A stretch of 22,271 nucleotides of DNA from a virus, in the IMG/VR virus record IMGVR_UViG_3300008117_000997, positions 1-22,271 of that record; one strand, given 5' to 3'. The translations under genes were made by a program, and so were the position numbers. Of the stretch, positions 18,082 to 22,271 are shown piece after piece (position 1 is the stretch's first letter; each line of letters starts with the position of its first letter). The notes beneath the pieces are model-generated. The model was given only the letters and a program-made list of their open reading frames with translations. It was not told the DNA's origin and ran no database searches.

Positions 18082-20610
18082 CTAATAAACACCCATTATG
18101 ATTAACTGGAACTCATCGGTCACACTTCCGACCCCAAGAGTTCCGTTCATAACGATGTCGCCTGTTGTTGTTATTGTTCCACTGGCAGTCGTGGTGCCAG
18201 TAATTGTGGTGTTGTTAACTGTTGATGCACTGACGGTTGTAACTGTTGCGCCAGATGAAATTAAAGTTGAACCAAGTGTTGGTGCGCTATAACTTGATAC
18301 AGTACCCCAAGATGAAGTAGTGCCGTCAGTTGTAAGATACTTTCCGCTTTGTCCTGTTTGTGATGGAACTACATATTGAGTAGTTGTATCAAGGGCAAAT
18401 GTTGTACCTGTAAGGGTAAGCCCAGTGCCAGCAGAATAAACAGCATCTGTTGAGAATAATGCAAAGGTAATTGCAGTTACGCCAACTGTTCCAGTTGAAG
18501 CAACCGTGGTGATAAATGACTCGCCAGAGAAGTTACCTTGTTTAGTATAAACAGCAGATGTGTATACCTCATCCCATGAGTCAAAGTCTGTTGCACGACT
18601 CCATGCTCCAGATGCTGCGACATAAACACCATTATCAGCCTGCGTTGACTGGTCCTTAACAAGGATTCTATCTCCAGCAATTGGAGTGTATCCATTGACC
18701 GCCGACAAGCCAGAAAGTGTAATGTTGCTGGAAGTAGCAGTTTCTACTGGGTCATGAAAGTGCAAACCAGCCAATGCAGTTGCAGCCAAATCGTATGCTT
18801 GCTTAACAGAGTTTGGAGTTGCTGCAGATGTGGTAGATGTACTGGTTACAGAATCAGTAAGTTGAATGTTTGTAATTGCAGATGAAGATGTAAATACCTG
18901 CCATGCACTGCCATCGTAAGCATACATGTTATTGTTTGTTGTATTCCAATAGATAACACCCGAAGTAAGTGGGTTGCCATCATTATCAACAGTTGGTGCT
19001 GTTGCTTTTGGACCAAGGTATCTATCATCAAACTGGTCCCACGCAGCCTCTGCAGATGTAGCACTTGATGCTGCACTTGTAGCAGATGTTGCTGCTGCGG
19101 TAGCAGAGTTAGCAGCGCTTGTTGCTGAGGTGGCTGCTGCTGTTGCAGAGTTTGCTGCAGATGTCGCAGATGTTGCAGCAGCAGTTGCTGATGCACTTGC
19201 ATTAGATGCTTGGGCAATAGCAATAGATGCAGCACTATCGGCGCTTGTAGCACTTGTGGCTGCAGCAGTAGCAGATGCAGCAGCAGAAGCAGCAGATGTG
19301 GCTGCAGCAGTAGCACTTGCTGCTGCAGATGTAGCACTTGTTGCTGCAGCAGTTGCGCTATTTAATGCGCTAGTTGCACTTGTCGCTGCAGAAGTAGCGG
19401 ATGTTGCAGCAGCGCTTGCTGAATTAGCAGCATCTGTTGCATAAGAAGCAATTGTTGCAACCGAGTTCGCAGCAGCAGTGGCACTGGCAGCAGCAGATGT
19501 AGCCGAAGTAGCAGCAGCACTTGCAGAGTTAGCAGAAGCGGTAGCGCTTGTGGCTGCGCTTGCTGCACTTGTGGCTGCTGCGGTGGCAGATGTTGCTGCG
19601 CTTGCAGCGCTAGTAGCAGCAGCAGTCGCACTTGTTGCAGCAGAAGATGCTGAGGTAGATGCAGCAGTTGCGCTTGCAGCAGCGCTTGTTGCGCTGGTTG
19701 CTGCAGCAGATGCTGAGTTAGCAGCCGATGTTGCATAGCCTGCAATGGTTGCTACAGAAGCAGCAGCAGTTGCTGCAGAGGCTGCAGCGCTGGTGGCTGA
19801 TGTAGCAGCCGAACTTGCTGAGGTTGCAGCAGATGCTGCACTTGTGGCAGCAGCAGCAACTTGAGCATCGGCAAAATCTTTGCGTACTGCATCGCTTGCA
19901 TTAACTGGAGTTGCAAGGTTTGTTACCGTATAACCGCCAGCATTAAGGTTGGAGCCAAGAGTTTTATTGCTTATGGTTTGGGTTGCAGAATTTAAGATTA
20001 CAGTGCCTGATGTATTAGGCAAGTAGATTGTATTATCTTGTGTTGGCTCTACAACCTCTAATGTGGTTTCATGGGCATCTGCAGTATTGCCTTCAAAGGT
20101 AATGCCAATGTTACCAATTACGCCAGTAATGGTTGGGTTTGATAAGGTCTTACGGGTAAGTGTCTGTAGAGCATCGGTACCTACGACAACACCATCACCT
20201 GTCTGCAAACCATGAACATGTGTTTGGTTGGCAGCAGTAAGAATTGCTTGGTCAATGTCATACCCACGAGCAGCAATATGGTTTTCTGACTCACGGAACT
20301 CACGACCTGATACGCCATGGCGAACCACTGCACCAGCAGAGTGGGCTACAGCCTGTGTATTATCGGCACCACGAGTTACAGTAAGGGTTGTGCTGCTACC
20401 AGATGTGACAGTTAAAACTTCTTCTTTAGATGTGTCTGGGTCAACAATCAGCGTATATGGAAAAGATGTCGGGAATCCAGAAATGGATGCGACAATGAAG
20501 GATGTGTTTGATGCCCCTTGTGATTGTGCGGGGATAGATGATTGGAGCGAGGTTTCTACTGCGGTTGAGGAGTAGTACCGCGCTGGTGAGCCTGGGTCGC
20601 CTGCTGCCAT
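18082..20610 (-). CDS. Long tail fibre with alanine-rich heptad-repeat shaft (842 aa)
   Basis: Residues 1-110 (YYSSTAVETSLQSSIPAQSQ, GREFRESENHIAARGYDIDQ) look like the virion-binding end. Residues 130-250 have repeats such as LTRKTLSNPT and ISNKTLGSNL. Residues 257-522 consist of about 38 seven-residue repeats of type SATSAAx, a likely fibrous trimeric shaft. Then come a DRYLG...DGNPLTSGVIYWNTT segment and a beta-rich C-terminal region (GYTPIAGDRILVKDQST, SGKYLTTDGTTSSWG). It resembles aquatic phage fibres. AAGGTAG precedes the ATG. Confidence 0.78.
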   Translation of the reverse strand: MAAGDPGSPARYYSSTAVETSLQSSIPAQSQGASNTSFIVASISGFPTSFPYTLIVDPDTSKEEVLTVTSGSSTTLTVTRGADNTQAVAHSAGAVVRHGVSGREFRESENHIAARGYDIDQAILTAANQTHVHGLQTGDGVVVGTDALQTLTRKTLSNPTITGVIGNIGITFEGNTADAHETTLEVVEPTQDNTIYLPNTSGTVILNSATQTISNKTLGSNLNAGGYTVTNLATPVNASDAVRKDFADAQVAAAATSAASAATSASSAATSATSAAASAATAAASVATIAGYATSAANSASAAATSATSAAASATAASTSASSAATSATAAATSAASAATSATAAATSAASAATSATASANSASAAATSATSAAASATAAANSVATIASYATDAANSASAAATSATSAATSATSALNSATAAATSATSAAASATAAATSAASAAASATAAATSATSADSAASIAIAQASNASASATAAATSATSAANSATAAATSATSAANSATAAATSATSAASSATSAEAAWDQFDDRYLGPKATAPTVDNDGNPLTSGVIYWNTTNNNMYAYDGSAWQVFTSSSAITNIQLTDSVTSTSTTSAATPNSVKQAYDLAATALAGLHFHDPVETATSSNITLSGLSAVNGYTPIAGDRILVKDQSTQADNGVYVAASGAWSRATDFDSWDEVYTSAVYTKQGNFSGESFITTVASTGTVGVTAITFALFSTDAVYSAGTGLTLTGTTFALDTTTQYVVPSQTGQSGKYLTTDGTTSSWGTVSSYSAPTLGSTLISSGATVTTVSASTVNNTTITGTTTASGTITTTGDIVMNGTLGVGSVTDEFQLIIMGVY
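19045..19842 (-). repeat. 21-bp-period repeat encoding the fibre shaft
   Basis: About 798 bp of GC-alternating sequence encode roughly 38 heptads (SATSAAT, SATAAAT, SASSAAT and variants) in an unbroken seven-residue register. Two units beginning SVATIA(G/S)YAT occur at residues 285 and 383, exactly 14 heptads (294 bp) apart, and are followed by near-identical heptads. That points to internal duplication. The low complexity creates long spurious open frames on the other strand. Confidence 0.88.
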
Positions 20611-20618
20611 TTTCTACC

Positions 20619-21512
20619 TTATCTTTGATAGTGCGAACGGATTGGATGTTGACGGCGTTGGTTATTCGCCACTTCGTTTAAACGCTGTGTGTAAATGTTG
20701 TACAAGAATCTGGCAGCGTTTTGTCCAGAACCTGTTGGGCGCACGCCATCAAGCATGTCTGCTGCTGCAGACTGAGGACCAAGGCGTGATGGGTCCAAGA
20801 ACGAAATCATGCGGAAGGCTGCGCCGTAGATGGCAACATCCTCCGAATATGATGGGAAGCCTGTGACTGTTTCATAGTCATCACTATCATTAACAAGCAG
20901 TGTTGGGCGCTTGCTGTATGACACATGTACTGTTTGTCCAGGCACAATCTCTGAATAGATAGATAGGCTCTTTGTGGTAGCAAAGGCATCTGAATCTGCA
21001 ACTCTATCTAGTTGCCACGCACGAGCAGGAAACCACTCTTTTGATGGACCTACTGTTGAATAAGTTACAGATAGGACATTTTGAACAGCAGCAGGAATTT
21101 GGTATGAATACTGCGCTGCTACATAATCAAAGTCGTATGTGCCTAGGGCAAAGATGCTTGGGTACATGGCATCAATTGTGTTGTTAATAGCATTTTTAAT
21201 TTCATTGCGTGGGAACAATGGAGCCATTGTTACCTTAGCGTTACTTGAGTGAGCAGCAGCAGTTGTACCGCGCTGCGCTCTACCCCAAGGGGCAAGCGTT
21301 AAAGTGTTGGCTACATTATCCGTAGTGTTAACGAATACAATTTCATCATCAATCTGTACATATCCACGACCAATAACTGAAGCATCATAAACACTTAAGG
21401 TTGTTGTTGTGCTGTTAGCACTGCTAACTAACCATGTGGCAGACTCTGTATTTTCTGTATAGCCATGCAATACCGCTTCAACGCGGTCTGCTAGTTGTCC
21501 AAAGGTACTCAT
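20619..21512 (-). CDS. Virion connector/tail-completion-like protein (297 aa)
   Basis: The N-terminal part (FGQLADRVEAVLHGYTENTE) is followed by a beta domain (VQIDDEIVFVNTTD). Next comes a longer helical and mixed region with PRNEIKNAINNTIDAMYPS, and a C-terminus with RFLYNIYTQRLNEVANNQRR. The layout of 'EIxxAINxTIxAMYP' plus 'DVxIYGAAFRM' recalls head-tail connector or tail-completion proteins of phages. The assignment is by style only. GGAG stands ahead of the ATG, which overlaps the previous stop (ATGA). The RLNE is encoded by a GTTTAAAC copy. Confidence 0.5.
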   Translation of the reverse strand: MSTFGQLADRVEAVLHGYTENTESATWLVSSANSTTTTLSVYDASVIGRGYVQIDDEIVFVNTTDNVANTLTLAPWGRAQRGTTAAAHSSNAKVTMAPLFPRNEIKNAINNTIDAMYPSIFALGTYDFDYVAAQYSYQIPAAVQNVLSVTYSTVGPSKEWFPARAWQLDRVADSDAFATTKSLSIYSEIVPGQTVHVSYSKRPTLLVNDSDDYETVTGFPSYSEDVAIYGAAFRMISFLDPSRLGPQSAAADMLDGVRPTGSGQNAARFLYNIYTQRLNEVANNQRRQHPIRSHYQR

Positions 21513-21784
21513 AGGTTAATGCTCCTTAACGCAGCCACGGCTGATAGTCCAGATGTGCCAGCAAGTTCATTGCAGATGGCGTTTAAACCTTTATAGTTGT
21601 TTGGCTGGCGTGTAGAACTAGCCTTGTAATTAAGGGCAGCAATAAGTCCTAAGCCATTTGTACCAGCCCATGCGTTAGCAGCACCCTGTGGTGCTTCATA
21701 GACTGTATAAACGGGGTATGTTCCGCCATTGGCTAGACGGTTAAGTTCGCCCGTAAGGGTGCTTCCTGCTACTCCTGTTGCCAT
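21509..21784 (-). CDS. Hypothetical virion-region protein (91 aa)
   Basis: An Ala/Gly/Asn-rich protein (MATGVAGSTLTGELNRLANG, then ANAWAGTNGLGLIAALNYKA and GLNAICNELAGTSGLSAVAA) with repeated 'G-L-x-A-(I/A)-x-N' turns that may be two related halves. It starts in a TAATG overlap with the upstream gene and ends in ATGA with the next. A structural role is inferred from position. The KGLNAI string is encoded by GTTTAAAC at 21581. Confidence 0.65.
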   Translation of the reverse strand: MATGVAGSTLTGELNRLANGGTYPVYTVYEAPQGAANAWAGTNGLGLIAALNYKASSTRQPNNYKGLNAICNELAGTSGLSAVAALRSINL

Positions 21785-21954
21785 TACTTGCCTTTCTTCT
21801 TAGCCTTGCGAGCCACTGCTGCGTTATCTACTAGGTTCGGATACTTCCGACCCGCAGCCTTTGCACGAGCCTTGGCAGCAGCCTTCTGTGCAGAAGTAAG
21901 TTTTGTAGATGTCTTTTTTGGATTCTTCTTGTCCCAAAATGCTTTACCTTTCAC
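21784..21954 (-). CDS. Basic Lys/Ala-rich small protein (56 aa)
   Basis: The GTG at 21954 overlaps the upstream TGA (GTGA), with AAGGTGA as ribosome site; an upstream TTG at 21975 is the alternative. The protein is dominated by Lys and Ala (KKNPKKTSTKLTSAQKAAAK, then ARAKAAGRKYPNLVDNAAVA) and ends KAKKKGK. The charge suggests nucleic-acid binding, and its place among virion genes suggests a packaged DNA-associated or small structural protein. No family recognised. Confidence 0.6.
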   Translation of the reverse strand: MKGKAFWDKKNPKKTSTKLTSAQKAAAKARAKAAGRKYPNLVDNAAVARKAKKKGK

Positions 21955-22226
21955 CACTTCACCTTGTCTGCCCAATACGCTGCACTCATTTTGCCTTTAG
22001 CAATGTTCTTTGCATGGCGTGCTTTAAATGACTTCTGGCGTTTTGTGGGCTGTCTATCGCCTGTTACACCTTGTTGACCAAAACGGATGGTCTTTACTTG
22101 GCTGCCTTCTTTTGCTACCACCACATGTGATTTGGTTGGGTGGCTTGGTGTGCGCTTTGGTTTATTAAAACCAGATACGCCAGCCCGCGCTAAGCGCGGG
22201 TCGCGCTTACTTCTTTTTTCCGCCAC
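21951..22226 (-). CDS. Conserved basic phage protein (91 aa)
   Basis: The N-terminal part is very basic (RSKRDPRLARAGVSGFNKPK). The C-terminal part (SHVVVAKEGSQVKTIRFGQQ, then SFKARHAKNIAKGKMSAAYW and ADKVKW) is a compact block I recognise as a conserved small domain of aquatic phages and some plasmids, of unknown function. Start is GTG at 22226, overlapping the upstream partial gene by 20 nt. Its stop overlaps the next start (GTGA). Confidence 0.68.
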   Translation of the reverse strand: MAEKRSKRDPRLARAGVSGFNKPKRTPSHPTKSHVVVAKEGSQVKTIRFGQQGVTGDRQPTKRQKSFKARHAKNIAKGKMSAAYWADKVKW

Positions 22227-22271
22227 GCTTGGCAGCCTTCTTTGATTTGCCTGCTACAGATAGAGCAATAG
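22207..22271 (-). CDS. C-terminal end of a basic protein (partial)
   Basis: Only the last about 20 codons lie in the window: a frame reading IALSVAGKSKKAAKRGGKKK to a TAA at 22209-22207. The Lys-rich end resembles the small basic proteins that follow. The gene begins beyond the window edge, so its function cannot be judged. Confidence 0.5.
   Translation of the reverse strand, partial: IALSVAGKSKKAAKRGGKKK

Larger units (their letters stand above)
188..21588. repeat. Highly iterated palindrome GTTTAAAC (41 copies)
   Basis: Exact copies start at 188, 484, 616, 703, 826, 889, 1307, 1565, 1665, 1744, 1813, 2283, 2790, 2834, 2887, 2937, 3497, 3557, 3673, 3903, 4177, 4733, 5035, 5353, 5676, 6094, 6293, 6591, 6668, 6980, 7240, 7828, 8208, 8536, 8933, 9234, 12891, 13848, 15855, 20676 and 21581. 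In genes, 17 are read as xGT-TTA-AAC (Leu-Asn), 12 as TTT-AAA (Phe-Lys) and 4 as GTT-TAA (stop); 8 are noncoding. Flanking bases vary, so the conserved unit is 8 bp. Single-base variants occur at 1213, 11101 and 11901 (GTCTAAAC) and 4040 (GTTTGAAC). The count was made by eye. Confidence 0.95.

Noticed and set aside
18974-19745. Long Ala/Val-rich and Leu/Gln-rich open frames overlapping the fibre repeat
   Set aside because: They arise because the 21-bp repeat keeps other frames free of stops; they have no ribosome sites and no plausible protein features.

Overview
The window looks like about half of a tailed phage genome (Caudoviricetes). It holds tail, tail-fibre and lysis genes, a replication and nucleotide-metabolism block, and a long train of very small genes. 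A WhiB-family iron-sulfur regulator (5621-5980) and the style of the primase, helicase, nuclease and lysis genes point to an actinobacterial host. The moderate G+C content, judged by eye, and the tail genes rich in Ala/Ser/Thr and Gly would fit a freshwater actinobacterium, but that host assignment is inference. No integrase, terminase, capsid or tRNA gene is visible.

Layout. (1) 1-5980, plus strand: a leader, then a zinc-ribbon protein, an amidoligase, a structured tRNA-like RNA, four tiny ORFs and a class-II glutamine amidotransferase ending at a strong terminator. After a noncoding gap come about a dozen overlapping mini-genes (many CxxC zinc ribbons), a DUF3846-like protein, a secreted transglycosylase-like enzyme and WhiB. 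(2) 12261-6040, minus strand: Cas4/RecB-like nuclease, a small protein, DnaB/RecA-like helicase, small proteins, glycosyltransferase, Holliday-junction-resolvase-like nuclease, a primase split into overlapping CHC2 and TOPRIM genes, a second PD-(D/E)XK nuclease, a sigma-like factor, a dNMP kinase and a small protein. It converges with block 1 on a hairpin terminator at 5996-6034. (3) 12389-12770, plus strand: two zinc-ribbon genes ending at a bidirectional terminator. (4) 22271-12908, minus strand: small basic proteins, a connector-like protein, a long alanine-rich fibre, a glycine-rich adhesin, a large tail protein, a membrane/coiled-coil protein, an M15 endolysin and a holin-like protein.

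The outstanding feature is the perfect 8-bp palindrome GTTTAAAC. I count 41 exact copies by eye, where chance would give about 0.3. Thirty-six lie in 188-9241 (about one per 250 bp), none in 9242-12890, and five in the rest. It occurs in all three coding frames (Leu-Asn, Phe-Lys, or as a TAA stop), on genes of both strands, and in noncoding DNA. It abuts two near-identical terminators, sits at start and stop codons, and dictates Leu codon choice in the amidoligase gene. It therefore appears to be selected as DNA. Binding by a phage or host protein (stoperator-like silencing, segregation or a replication mark) is the leading inference. Other points of interest are the tRNA-like RNA without an anticodon arm, the amidoligase/GATase pair, the dual-coding split primase and the train of zinc-ribbon microproteins.

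What the genes do together: block 2 copies and processes phage DNA, block 4 builds the tail and lyses the cell, and block 1 probably holds early host-takeover and small-molecule or peptide-modifying functions. No gene-free stretch exceeds 300 bases. The longest are 1-252 and 2788-3019, both described below.
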